Positions 14,803-22,263 of a stretch of 32,040 nucleotides of DNA are shown piece after piece (the first letter of the stretch is position 1; every line of letters begins with the position of its first letter). The stretch covers positions 1 to 32,040 of the forward strand of contig WRMN01000020.1 in assembly GCA_009777095.1 (NCBI GenBank), given 5' to 3'. The notes under the pieces were generated by a model. It saw nothing but the letters and a program-made list of their open reading frames with translations, made no database searches and was not told where the DNA came from. The stretch is from Bacteroidales bacterium (GTDB taxonomy: Bacteria > Bacteroidota > Bacteroidia > Bacteroidales > UBA932). The translations under genes and the position numbers were made by a program.

Positions 14803-15255
14803 GTGGATACACTAAGCTACAAAACCGTATCGGCCAACGCAGCCACCGTTACCAAAGAGTGGGTGTTGCTCGATGCCACGGATCTTGTGTTGGGACGCCT
14901 TGCTTCGCAAGTAGCGCTGCTGCTGCGCGGTAAACGTAAGGCCAACTATACCCCCCACGTGGATTGCGGCGATAATGTAGTCATTATCAACGCAGAAAAA
15001 ATCCGCCTCACGGGTAAGAAGTTAACCGACAAGGTGTACGTTCGTCACACCGGCTATCCCGGCGGGCAGCGTTTTGCCACTCCTCAGGAGTTGTTGAAAC
15101 GTAAGCCTCATGCCGTAGTAGAGGAAGCTGTAAGAGGCATGCTTCCGAAAAACCGCCTTGGTGCTGAGTTATTCCGCAACCTGTATGTATATGCAGGTCC
15201 GGAACACAAGCATCAGGCGCAAGCACCTAAATTACTTAATTTTAATGAACTTTAG
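14803..15255 (+). CDS. rplM: Large ribosomal subunit protein uL13
   Basis: This 150-residue protein matches Bacteroidota L13 from its first residues (MDTLSYKTVSAN, KEWVLLDATDLVLGRLASQV, NYTPHVDCGDNVVIINAEKI, KRKPHAVVEEAVRGMLPKNRLG). It is an early-assembling 23S rRNA-binding protein of the 50S subunit. The start codon is GTG at 14803; the MDTLSYKT beginning is conserved in the phylum, which supports this start. There is an 8-bp gap to rpsI, the standard two-gene arrangement. Confidence 0.97.
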   Translation: MDTLSYKTVSANAATVTKEWVLLDATDLVLGRLASQVALLLRGKRKANYTPHVDCGDNVVIINAEKIRLTGKKLTDKVYVRHTGYPGGQRFATPQELLKRKPHAVVEEAVRGMLPKNRLGAELFRNLYVYAGPEHKHQAQAPKLLNFNEL

Positions 15256-15263
15256 AAACGCGC

Positions 15264-15653
15264 ATGAATGTAATTAATGCACTTGGAAGAAGAAAATCAG
15301 CAATTGCCCGCGTTTACGTGAACCCCGGCAAGGGCGCTATCACTATTAATGATCGCCCCTTGGAAGTTTATTTCCCGATGGACATACTGCAGTACATTGT
15401 TAAGCAACCGCTCGAACTGACCGGCACTACCGCTAACTTCGACATCAAGGTAAATCTTGACGGCGGCGGAGCTAAGGGACAGGCCGAAGCGCTCCGCTTG
15501 GCTATTGCCCGCGCTTTATGTGAAATCGACAAGGAAACTTACCGCCCGGTGTTAAAAGCCAATGGCCTGTTGACCCGCGACCCCCGCGAGGTGGAACGCA
15601 AAAAACCCGGCCAACCCGGCGCACGCAGACGCTTCCAGTTCAGCAAACGTTAA
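15264..15653 (+). CDS. rpsI: Small ribosomal subunit protein uS9
   Basis: This 129-residue protein shows the S9 hallmarks: N-terminal NALGRRKSAIARVYVNPG, the central GGGAKGQAEALRLAIARAL, LTRDPREVERKKPGQPGARR, and the C-terminal basic tail ending in F-Q-F-S-K-R. The tail reaches the ribosomal P site and contacts the tRNA anticodon loop. Cotranscribed with rplM. Downstream, 257 bp of repeats intervene before rpsB. Confidence 0.97.
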   Translation: MNVINALGRRKSAIARVYVNPGKGAITINDRPLEVYFPMDILQYIVKQPLELTGTTANFDIKVNLDGGGAKGQAEALRLAIARALCEIDKETYRPVLKANGLLTRDPREVERKKPGQPGARRRFQFSKR

Positions 15654-15693
15654 TCGTTGCCTGATTTTTGCACGGACAAGGTTCCAAACCTCT

Positions 15694-15848
15694 ACTTTAA
15701 ACTTTGAACTTTAAACTAAAAAGGGGCTGCCTTGCCGCGGAAAACCAAACGGATTAGCCAAGCTACTACCGATTGGTTGATGAAAAGAGATCACGAGATT
15801 AAGATTGCTTCGCTGTCATTGCGAGGAACGAAGCAACCCGCAATGACG
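15694..15848. repeat. Repeats in the rpsI-rpsB gap
   Basis: The 257-bp gap 15654-15910 contains a stutter repeat ACTTTAAACTTTGAACTTTA (from 15694). It also holds a GTCATTGCGAGG-family element at 15804-15848. In the latter, GTCATTGCG (15815-15823) pairs with CGCAATGAC (15839-15847), and TTGCTTCG (15805-15812) pairs with CGAAGCAA (15829-15836). The two stems interleave, so they are alternatives. A-rich direct repeats of AAAAAGTAAAAAAACA-type sequence precede the rpsB start. No promoter is evident. Confidence 0.65.
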
Positions 15849-15910
15849 GGCAGCAGGCAGAAAAACGTTTCGTGAAAAAGTAAAAAAACAAATTTAAAAA
15901 GTAAAAAAAC

Positions 15911-16726
15911 ATGTCAAGAACAAATTTCCAAGAATTACTTGATGCAGGTGTACACTTCGGCCACAAAAAACGCAAATGGTGTCCGAAAATGGCTCCGTAC
16001 ATTTTTATGGAAAAGAACGGAAACCACATCATCGACCTGCACAAAGCCGTTATCAAGATAGACGAAGCTGCCAATGTAGTTCGTCAACTGGCTCGCTCAG
16101 GACGCAAAGTGCTGTTTGTAGCCACCAAAAAACAAGCCAAGGATATTGTTGCCGAGAAATCAAAAGCGGTAAACATGCCTTATGTTACGGAACGCTGGCC
16201 GGGCGGTATGCTTACCAATTTCCCGACTATCCGTAAAGCCGTGAAAAAGATGAATACCATCGACAAGATGCTTACCGACGGCACTTTTGAAACCCTTGCC
16301 AAACGCGAACGGCTTCAGGTTACCCGCCAACGCGCCAAATTAGAAAAGAACCTCGGTTCCATTGCTAACCTCAACCGTTTACCCGCCGCCCTCTTTATAG
16401 TCGATGTGCAAAAGGAAAACAATGCTGTTAAAGAAGCTAATCGTTTGAACATTCCGGTAATCGCCATGGTTGATACCTGTTGCGACCCAACCCCCATTGA
16501 TTTTGTGATTCCGGCCAACGACGATGCAGCTACTTCTATTGCACTGATTATGGACGTGATGTGCGCCGCTATTGAAGAAGGCAACGCCGAACATCGTCAG
16601 GAAAAGGAAAAAACAGGCGATCGGGATAAGGAGAAAGAAGGAGGCGAAGCGCCTGAAGGCGGAAAAAAGCTCCGCAGCCGTAAAAATAAAACAGAAACGT
16701 CGGAACAAACACCCGAAGACGAATAA
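15911..16726 (+). CDS. rpsB: Small ribosomal subunit protein uS2
   Basis: This 271-residue protein has the S2 core: FQELLDAGVHFGHKKRKWCP, FVATKKQAKDIVAEKSK, PYVTERWPGGMLTNFPTI, PAALFIVDVQKENNAVKEA, DTCCDPTPIDFVIPANDDA. S2 joins the 30S subunit late, at the head-platform junction, and is needed for S1 binding and initiation. The final 50 or so residues (from about 222) form a charged, Glu/Lys-rich disordered tail beyond the usual core. It is followed by tsf, the almost universal partner; a 62-bp gap with a palindrome lies between them. Confidence 0.97.
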   Translation: MSRTNFQELLDAGVHFGHKKRKWCPKMAPYIFMEKNGNHIIDLHKAVIKIDEAANVVRQLARSGRKVLFVATKKQAKDIVAEKSKAVNMPYVTERWPGGMLTNFPTIRKAVKKMNTIDKMLTDGTFETLAKRERLQVTRQRAKLEKNLGSIANLNRLPAALFIVDVQKENNAVKEANRLNIPVIAMVDTCCDPTPIDFVIPANDDAATSIALIMDVMCAAIEEGNAEHRQEKEKTGDRDKEKEGGEAPEGGKKLRSRKNKTETSEQTPEDE

Positions 16727-16732
16727 ATGTAA

Positions 16733-16751
16733 GGGCGTAAAGTTTACGCCC
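16733..16751. repeat. 19-bp perfect palindrome between rpsB and tsf
   Basis: GGGCGTAAA, central G, TTTACGCCC. No T tract follows, so it is unlikely to be an intrinsic terminator. It looks like a short dispersed palindromic repeat and might alter the rpsB:tsf expression ratio. Confidence 0.75.
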
Positions 16752-16788
16752 CTACTCTCTTCAACAATTTAAAATATAAATAAAAATT

Positions 16789-17625
16789 ATGGAAATAAAA
16801 GCCACAGATGTAGCAAAATTGCGCCAGATGACGGGCGCAGGCATGATGGATTGTAAAAACGCGCTGATAGAAGCCTCAGGCGATTTTGAACGCGCGCAGG
16901 AAATTATCCGTGAAAAAGGCAAACTCGTAGCCGCTAAGCGTGCCGACCGCGAAACCACCGAAGGTGCTGTGATAGCAAAAATTTCAGCCGATTATAAAAA
17001 GGCCATTTTGGTTTCCCTTGGTTGCGAAACCGACTTTGTAGCCAAGAACGCCGAATTTCAGGCAATAGCTAACAGTATTGCCGATACAGCCCTTGCCGAA
17101 TTTCCCGCAGATATGGCAGGCCTTATGGCTACCTGCGCGGGCGAAACAACCATTGAAGCATTAGTTACCCAACAAACCGGAAAAAGCGGTGAAAAACACG
17201 CTGTTCCTTACTATGCAGCCATTGAGGCCAACTATATTGCCGCCTACAACCATACCAACGGTAAGGTATCCACTATTGTTGGGTTCAACAAAGAGGTAAG
17301 CCTTGAGGTTGGAAAGGATATAGCCATGCAAATTACCGCTATGGCTCCTGTTTCTTTGAGCAAAAGCGACTGCCCGAAAGAGGTGATTGAAAAGGAATTG
17401 GAAATTTACCGCGAGCAAATTAAGCAAGACCCAAAAATGGCCGATAAACCTGCCGAGATGATTAATAAAATCGCCGAAGGCAAATTGGGTAAGTTCTTTA
17501 AAGAAAACACGCTCGAAGAGCAAATCTTTGTAAAAGACGGTAAAATCACCGTAACGGAGTATTTGAAAGCTGCCGACCCCGAAGCAAAAATCACCGCCTT
17601 CCGCCGCTTCTCTTTGAATGATTAA
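16789..17625 (+). CDS. tsf: Translation elongation factor Ts
   Basis: This 278-residue protein has the EF-Ts N-terminal UBA-like module (ATDVAKLRQMTGAGMMDCKN, ALIEASGDFERAQEIIREKG), the linker KRADRETTEGAV, and the nucleotide-exchange core (LVSLGCETDFVAKNAEFQ, with the TDFV motif that inserts into EF-Tu). It is the GDP/GTP exchange factor for EF-Tu in the cytoplasm. Length is normal. It is the last gene of the block, closed by a terminator 20 bp downstream. Confidence 0.97.
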   Translation: MEIKATDVAKLRQMTGAGMMDCKNALIEASGDFERAQEIIREKGKLVAAKRADRETTEGAVIAKISADYKKAILVSLGCETDFVAKNAEFQAIANSIADTALAEFPADMAGLMATCAGETTIEALVTQQTGKSGEKHAVPYYAAIEANYIAAYNHTNGKVSTIVGFNKEVSLEVGKDIAMQITAMAPVSLSKSDCPKEVIEKELEIYREQIKQDPKMADKPAEMINKIAEGKLGKFFKENTLEEQIFVKDGKITVTEYLKAADPEAKITAFRRFSLND

Positions 17626-17645
17626 TGGTGTTAACATAAACAAAG

Positions 17646-17684
17646 CAGGCTGTTCTCAAAAACGAAAATGAAACAGCCTGTTTT
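17646..17684 (+). terminator. Intrinsic terminator after tsf
   Basis: Stem CAGGCTGTT / AACAGCCTG (9 bp) with a 17-nt loop, then TTTTA. It closes the ribosomal-protein/tsf block before the tRNA gene. Confidence 0.8.
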
Positions 17685-17709
17685 ATCTTTATACGTTAAA
17701 CCTGTTTAT

Positions 17710-17784
17710 GAATTGTTAGCTCAGTTGGTTTAGAGCACTGCCTTGACAGGGCAGGGGTCGCCGGTTCGAGTCCGGCACAGTTCA
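17710..17784 (+). tRNA. tRNA-Val (anticodon GAC)
   Basis: A 75-nt cloverleaf. The acceptor GAATTGT / ACAGTTC pairs with one G.U. The D arm is GCTC...GAGC, and the anticodon stem CTGCC / GGCAG encloses loop TTGACAG. The variable loop is GGGTC, and the T arm GCCGG-TTCGAGT-CCGGC is canonical. The discriminator is A and CCA is not encoded. Loop positions 34-36 read GAC, decoding GUC and GUU valine codons. Confidence 0.93.
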
Positions 17785-17800
17785 CGCTACGCTTTCATAA

Positions 17801-17827
17801 AAATCTTCCATAAATGGAAGATTTTTT
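17801..17827. terminator. Bidirectional terminator between tRNA-Val and M48 protease
   Basis: Stem AAATCTTCCA / TGGAAGATTT with a 4-nt loop. T-rich tracts lie on both sides, so it can serve the tRNA on the plus strand and the protease gene on the minus strand. Confidence 0.8.
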
Positions 17828-17849
17828 CAATTTCGAAACAAATTAACTT

Positions 17850-18650
17850 TTACTTCGGCAGGGCTGCTTTGAGTTGCGAGTAGCGGGCTACGAAGTCATC
17901 GCCTTTTTTGCTGCCGTAGGCTACCCATGCCTCCTGTATCTTTTGGATACGGTCGGGCGGCGAGGGGTGGGTGCTAAGCCAGGTGAGAGAACTGCCGCCT
18001 GCCTCGCCGTTGGCTATCATCTTTTTAAAGAAGCCTGCCACCCCCAAGGGATTGTAATCGGTAGCCGATAAATACCTCACAGCGCTATTATCGGCTTCAT
18101 ACTCATCGCTGCGGCTGAAAGCCAAGCTTCCGACTCCTCCCGCCAATTGAGTAGCCATTTGCACATACTGATTCGGATTTTGTCCCAATAGCATGTCGGT
18201 AAGCGCCGACATTCCGTATTGCTTGGTCATTTGACGGGTGGAATGGCGGTTGGCAATATGGCCTATTTCGTGGGCAATAACTCCTGCCAACTGGGCTTCG
18301 TTGTCTAAGAAATTAATCAACCCTTTATAAACGTAAACTTTCCCACCGGGGCAAGCAAAGGCATTCAGCACGTCGGCGTCAATAATACGTATGCTCCATT
18401 CAAATTCTTTGGCGTAATTTACCTGTCCGCTGTTCAGCAAGGTTTGCAGAATACGGGTTACATGCGCGTAAGCCGCGGCATGTTTGGCAGGGTCTAATAA
18501 GGGATAGTCTTTGGGAGTTTCCTGAATTTGCGCGTACATTTGATTCCCGAAGGTTTTTTCGTCTTCAATACTAAAAAGATTCATTTGGTTCAATGTGCCG
18601 CAGGCAGTAAAAAGAACGACTGTCAGCAAGGTGTAGTAAAAATTTTTCAT
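17850..18650 (-). CDS. M48-family zinc metalloprotease, probable lipoprotein
   Basis: About 266 residues from the ATG at 18648-18650. The N-terminus (NFYYTLLTVVLFTACGTLNQ) is a lipoprotein-type signal with Cys near residue 17. The catalytic zinc motif is VIAHEIGHIANRH (His127, Glu128, His131), and a downstream E-Y-E-A-D supplies the third ligand. This matches periplasmic M48 proteases of the BepA/LoiP type that survey outer-membrane protein assembly, though TPRs are absent here. A longer frame from 18683 overlaps the waaA stop as ATGA, but it only adds 11 residues ahead of the signal peptide, so 18650 is preferred. It is probably cotranscribed with waaA. Confidence 0.9.
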   Translation of the reverse strand: MKNFYYTLLTVVLFTACGTLNQMNLFSIEDEKTFGNQMYAQIQETPKDYPLLDPAKHAAAYAHVTRILQTLLNSGQVNYAKEFEWSIRIIDADVLNAFACPGGKVYVYKGLINFLDNEAQLAGVIAHEIGHIANRHSTRQMTKQYGMSALTDMLLGQNPNQYVQMATQLAGGVGSLAFSRSDEYEADNSAVRYLSATDYNPLGVAGFFKKMIANGEAGGSSLTWLSTHPSPPDRIQKIQEAWVAYGSKKGDDFVARYSQLKAALPK

Positions 18651-18664
18651 GTTTAATTTTTTAA

Positions 18665-18694
18665 ATAATAGATAATAAATCATAGATAATAAAT
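18665..18694. repeat. Stutter repeat of ATAGATAATAAAT words
   Basis: Two copies of (A)TAGATAATAAAT separated by a few bases, spanning the waaA stop codon and the protease leader. Its bases encode the last residues of WaaA (I-Y-Y-L). Confidence 0.55.
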
Positions 18695-19948
18695 TGCCCT
18701 CTCTGTGGCTCCCCTGCTTGTCTCTACATAAGCAAGGCTAATTTGTCCCGCCCTTTGCCGCTTTTCGGGATCAAGCGTCCATTCCTGCAGGCAGGCTATC
18801 AGTTCGGCGGTATCTTTTACGCTTTTTCCGCCGCCGTTCTTAGCTAAGTCAACCGCTTCAGCATATTTTTGATACACCGGCCCGAACACTACGGGAAGGC
18901 CATAAGCTGCCGGTTCTATGGTGTTATGTACTCCGTTGTCGGCATCGAAACCGCCGCCCACGTAGGCAATTTGCCCATAGCTATAGGCCGAAAGCAATAG
19001 ACCTATGGCATCGATAATCAGTACTCGGGAGGAATTGAGAATTGACAATTGAGAATTGAGAGTTATTTTTTCAGTATTAATTGTCTTGGTGTAGCGTAAT
19101 GGCTTATATTGTTCAAATAAACGTTCGATATGTGCGATATGTTCTTCGTGTACTTCATGCGGGGCGATAATCATCTGTACATTATCGGGCAATACCTTCA
19201 TAGCTTCGGCTAAGCGCTCCTCGTCCGATGCCCATGAACTGCCGACAACAAGGGTGAGGGCTTTTTCGGTAAAAGCCTGCAATATCGGCAGGTCGGTCGG
19301 CTGCCGTGTGTGCGCCCACACGCGGTCGAAACGTGTGTCGCCTGCAATTTCGACCTGTTTTATATTAATCTTTTTAAGCAAGTTAGCCGATACTTCGTCT
19401 TGCACAAATAAACGACTGAACACTTTGAGCATATTGCGGAAAAAGCCACCGTACCATTTAAAAAAGACCTGCGAAGGCCGAAATATAGCCGAAACAATAT
19501 AGGTGGGAATCTGCTGTTTCTTTAAGCGATAAAGATAATTGTGCCAAAATTCGTATTTGATAAACACCGCCACACGGGGCCTGACAGTCTTCAAAAACCG
19601 CCGTGCATTGCGGGGGGTGTCCACAGGCAAATAACAGACATAATCGGCTCCTTCGTAATTTTTACGCACCTCGTAACCGGAGGGGGAGAAAAAGCTAAGC
19701 AGGATTTTATGTTGAGGGTATTTTCGTCTATAGGCCTCCATTAGCGGCCGTCCCTGCTCAAACTCGCCTAAGGACGCGCAATGAAACCATGCAATAAGGG
19801 CGTCGGCAGGAATTTTTTCCCGCAAACGTCTAAACTGCTGTTTACGACCACCAACAAACAAGCGGGCCTTAGGATTAAATAAAGCCGCTATGCGCACCCC
19901 TACGGCAAACAGCCACATCGCCATATTATAAAGAAATGACAAAATCAT
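18680..19948 (-). CDS. waaA: 3-deoxy-D-manno-octulosonic acid (Kdo) transferase
   Basis: About 422 residues. The N-terminus has a membrane-associating helix (LYNMAMWLFAVGVRIAALF). WaaA motifs follow: W-F-H-C-A-S-L-G-E-F-E-Q-G-R-P with the catalytic Glu, YEFWHNYLYRLKK, VVGSSWASDEE, APHEVHEEH and AYVGGGF. It transfers Kdo from CMP-Kdo to lipid IV-A at the inner face of the inner membrane, an essential step in lipopolysaccharide core assembly. The first ATG in frame is at 19946-19948; an upstream TTG at 19960 would only add four residues and is not preferred. An unusual in-frame stutter repeat encodes residues about 297-305 (LNSQLSILNSS). The M48 protease follows. Confidence 0.93.
   Translation of the reverse strand: MILSFLYNMAMWLFAVGVRIAALFNPKARLFVGGRKQQFRRLREKIPADALIAWFHCASLGEFEQGRPLMEAYRRKYPQHKILLSFFSPSGYEVRKNYEGADYVCYLPVDTPRNARRFLKTVRPRVAVFIKYEFWHNYLYRLKKQQIPTYIVSAIFRPSQVFFKWYGGFFRNMLKVFSRLFVQDEVSANLLKKINIKQVEIAGDTRFDRVWAHTRQPTDLPILQAFTEKALTLVVGSSWASDEERLAEAMKVLPDNVQMIIAPHEVHEEHIAHIERLFEQYKPLRYTKTINTEKITLNSQLSILNSSRVLIIDAIGLLLSAYSYGQIAYVGGGFDADNGVHNTIEPAAYGLPVVFGPVYQKYAEAVDLAKNGGGKSVKDTAELIACLQEWTLDPEKRQRAGQISLAYVETSRGATERAIYYL
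19033..19060. repeat. Stutter repeat inside waaA
   Basis: Near-tandem copies of AATTGAGAATTG / AATTGACAATTG within the coding region, read on the minus strand as L-N-S-Q-L-S-I-L-N-S. It keeps frame. The same repeat style otherwise lies between genes in this window. Confidence 0.8.
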
Positions 19949-20010
19949 AATTTTTTGCAAAATTAGTAAATTTTTGTCAAGTACTTAAGTAAATAGTATT
20001 TTATTTTTTC

Positions 20011-20041
20011 TTTGTCTATTCAAAAAATAATTGTATTTTTG
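20011..20041 (+). promoter_or_regulatory. Probable promoter of DUF4160-DUF2442 pair
   Basis: TTTG (20011-20014), a 19-bp spacer and TATTTTTG (20034-20041) match the Bacteroidota pattern; ATG follows at 20063. Confidence 0.65.
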
Positions 20042-20062
20042 TAGAAAATTATAAATAAAATT

Positions 20063-20488
20063 ATGCCACAGATTTATAGATATTTAAAATTAGTTTTTTA
20101 CTTTGTTGCAAGAGGCGAACATTTGCCTCCTCACGTACATGTAATAGACGAAAACAACAATCAAAGTGTTTTCGATTTAGTAATTAAAGAGGGGCTTCTT
20201 TCGGAAATCAAGATAAGGAAAAAGAAAGGTTTTTTGCCAATTAATGAAAAAAATCAAACAATAGTTAAAAATTTTATTCATATTTATTATGCTGACATCG
20301 TAACAAAATGGGTTGAATTTTTCATTCTTGGTAAAGAAATTAAATCTGTTACTATTAAGAAGATAGAAAACATATCAGTAGATACCCAAAAACTTACTGA
20401 GCATATAAAAGATTTAAACAAACATTTCTATCCGGGCAAGAAAAAGCAATCAAAGCAAATTTCAACTTCCAAAAATAAAAAGAAATGA
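20063..20488 (+). CDS. DUF4160-family protein, toxin-antitoxin-like
   Basis: This 141-residue protein shows the DUF4160 pattern at its start: MPQIYRYLKLVFYFVARGEH followed by LPPHVHV (family members read 'MPxIxxxxGxxxxxxxxxHxPPHxHV'), with conserved histidines. The C-terminal extension is Lys-rich (KKKQSKQISTSKNKKK). Its stop overlaps the next start as ATGA. DUF4160 genes are usually paired with DUF2442 genes, and the pair has been suggested to be toxin-antitoxin-like; the biochemistry is not settled. The region is AT-rich relative to the flanking waaA and mlaE genes, which suggests acquisition. Confidence 0.8.
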   Translation: MPQIYRYLKLVFYFVARGEHLPPHVHVIDENNNQSVFDLVIKEGLLSEIKIRKKKGFLPINEKNQTIVKNFIHIYYADIVTKWVEFFILGKEIKSVTIKKIENISVDTQKLTEHIKDLNKHFYPGKKKQSKQISTSKNKKK

Positions 20489-20748
20489 GTAATTATAATG
20501 TTATAAAACTTGTTAATGCCAACTACGTAAAAGATTATGTAGTTGAATTGTTGTTTGACGATGGTGTCGTTCAGCAAATTGATTTTGGAAATTTTTTATA
20601 TAAGCACCCTCACCCTCAATATGATAAATATCGGGATTTGAACAAATTTAAGCAGTTTAAGATTGAACGAAATAATATTGTGTGGGGCAAAAATTGGGAT
20701 TTGATTTTTGATTTGTGGGATTTGTATAAAGGTAGAAACCCGACATAG
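20485..20748 (+). CDS. DUF2442-family protein
   Basis: This 87-residue protein has the DUF2442 pattern: VVELLFDDGVVQQIDFGNFL, then FKQFKIERNNIVWGKNWDL, ending IFDLWDLYKG. DUF2442 members are small proteins found next to DUF4160. It overlaps the preceding stop by 4 bp, so the two are translationally coupled. Eleven bases later the mlaE start follows, so read-through into the lipid-transport genes is possible. Confidence 0.85.
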   Translation: MSNYNVIKLVNANYVKDYVVELLFDDGVVQQIDFGNFLYKHPHPQYDKYRDLNKFKQFKIERNNIVWGKNWDLIFDLWDLYKGRNPT

Positions 20749-20759
20749 TAAAGACATAT

Positions 20760-21500
20760 ATGCGCTCATTTTTTGAACTTTTCGGACGTTATTTCCTGCT
20801 CATGCGAAAGGTGTTTACCCGACCCGATCGTATGTCGGTGTTTTGGCGGCAGTTAATTTTTGAAACAGAGAAGTTAGGCCTAAGTTCTATCGCCATTGTC
20901 GCCATTATTTCTATATTTATTGGCGGTGTAATTGCCTTACAGTCATCATTTAACATAGTGAGTCCGCTTATTCCGAAGATGTATGTGGGCTTTATGACCC
21001 GCGAAACCATGGTCTTAGAGTTCAGTTCCACTATGATAGCGCTTATTTTGGCGGGGAAAATCGGCTCAAACATAGCCTCCGAAATCGGCAGTATGCGCAT
21101 TACCGAGCAAATTGACGCTATGGAAATGATGGGAGTAAATTCGGCTAACTACCTGATTCTTCCTAAAATAATTGCAGCTACGGTATTTAATCCCCTGCTC
21201 ATGCTGTTGAGTTTTGTTGTAGGGCTTATGGGCGGCTGGCTGATTGTGGCGCTTACCGGAATAATTACCATTAGCCAGTATTTCGATGGCTTGCAGATGG
21301 AGTTCAACAATTTCTACATTACTTACAGCATGATTAAGATGGCTGTTTTCAGCTTTATTATTACCTCAGTATCAGCCTTTTTTGGTTATTATGCTTTCGG
21401 CGGCTCCTTGCATGTGGGGCGTTCGAGTACTCGGGCTATTGTAGTTTGCTGCGTGGCCATTCTCATATTCAATCTTGTTCTCACCCAATTACTGCTTTAA
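20760..21500 (+). CDS. mlaE: MlaE-type ABC transporter permease
   Basis: This 246-residue integral membrane protein of the MlaE/TTG2B family has about five hydrophobic segments. Conserved blocks include ALQSSFNIVSPLIP, TRETMVLEFSSTMIALILAG, IGSNIASEIGSMRITEQIDA and MEMMGVNSANYLILP. The permease dimer sits in the inner membrane and moves phospholipids for outer-membrane lipid asymmetry, with MlaF as ATPase and an MCE protein (MlaD) as periplasmic partner. mlaF starts 4 bp after its stop. No mlaD lies downstream. Confidence 0.92.
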   Translation: MRSFFELFGRYFLLMRKVFTRPDRMSVFWRQLIFETEKLGLSSIAIVAIISIFIGGVIALQSSFNIVSPLIPKMYVGFMTRETMVLEFSSTMIALILAGKIGSNIASEIGSMRITEQIDAMEMMGVNSANYLILPKIIAATVFNPLLMLLSFVVGLMGGWLIVALTGIITISQYFDGLQMEFNNFYITYSMIKMAVFSFIITSVSAFFGYYAFGGSLHVGRSSTRAIVVCCVAILIFNLVLTQLLL

Positions 21501-21504
21501 GCGC

Positions 21505-22263
21505 ATGATTACGGCAAACAACATATTCAAATCGTTTAGCGGAAAAACCGTGCTGGAAGATGTTTCCGTGCATTTCGAACCGGGTAAGACCAACCTTATT
21601 ATCGGGGCCAGCGGTTCCGGAAAAACCGTGCTGCTCAAGACCTTAGTAGGCTTACACGAGGCCGACTCGGGCGAGATTTGGTACAACGATGTGCTGTTTA
21701 GCCAATTGCTTTTTAAAGAGAAAAAAGCCATGCGCCAAAATATAGGCATGCTTTTTCAAGGAGCAGCCCTGTTTGATTTTGCTACGGTGGAAGAAAATGT
21801 GATGTTTCCCTTGACCATGTTTACCACTAAAAGTTATGAGGAAAAGCGCGAGCGTGTCAATTTTTGTTTAAAGCGGGTAAATATTATCGGCGCAGAAAAA
21901 CGTTATCCGGGCGAACTCAGCGGCGGAATGCAAAAGCGCGTGGGCATTGCCCGAGCCATTGCCTTGAACCCCTCCTACCTCTTCTGCGACGAGCCGAACT
22001 CAGGCCTCGACCCCAACACCTCTATCCTCATCGACAACCTCATACGCGAGATTACGCAGGAATACAATATTACCACTATAGTCAACACCCACGATATGAA
22101 TTCGGTGATGGAAATCGGCGACAAGGTGATTTATATCCATGAGGGCAAAAAATGGTGGGAAGGCTCCTCTGCCGACATTTTAGATGCCGACAACCCCGAG
22201 CTGAACAATTTCGTCTTCGCCTCCAATATGACCAAGATGTTGAAAAAACTCTCGGCAAAATAG
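21505..22263 (+). CDS. mlaF: MlaF-type ABC transporter ATP-binding protein
   Basis: About 252 residues from ATG 21505; an upstream in-frame TTG at 21475 overlaps mlaE by 26 bp and is not preferred. The Walker A motif is GASGSGKT, with the Q-loop in MLFQGAALFDFATVEENV, the ABC signature L-S-G-G-M-Q-K-R-V-G, Walker B LFCDEPNSGLD, and the switch His in NTHDMNS. The Q-loop segment and signature variant are typical of lipid-transport ATPases of the Mla group. It should power MlaE at the inner face of the membrane. Confidence 0.92.
   Translation: MITANNIFKSFSGKTVLEDVSVHFEPGKTNLIIGASGSGKTVLLKTLVGLHEADSGEIWYNDVLFSQLLFKEKKAMRQNIGMLFQGAALFDFATVEENVMFPLTMFTTKSYEEKRERVNFCLKRVNIIGAEKRYPGELSGGMQKRVGIARAIALNPSYLFCDEPNSGLDPNTSILIDNLIREITQEYNITTIVNTHDMNSVMEIGDKVIYIHEGKKWWEGSSADILDADNPELNNFVFASNMTKMLKKLSAK

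Noticed and set aside
16733-16751. Terminator between rpsB and tsf
   Set aside because: A perfect palindrome but without a following T tract on either strand; called a repeat instead.
16379-17643. Minus-strand ORFs over rpsB and tsf
   Set aside because: Shadows of highly conserved genes on the plus strand.
18651-18683. Upstream ATG for the M48 protease overlapping waaA (ATGA)
   Set aside because: It adds 11 residues in front of a well-formed lipoprotein signal; the internal ATG at 18650 fits better, though coupling cannot be excluded.
19949-19960. Longer waaA start
   Set aside because: The codon is TTG and adds only four residues; the ATG at 19948 is followed by the conserved N-terminal helix.
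21475-21504. Longer mlaF start
   Set aside because: TTG start overlapping mlaE; the ATG at 21505 gives the normal N-terminus of the family.
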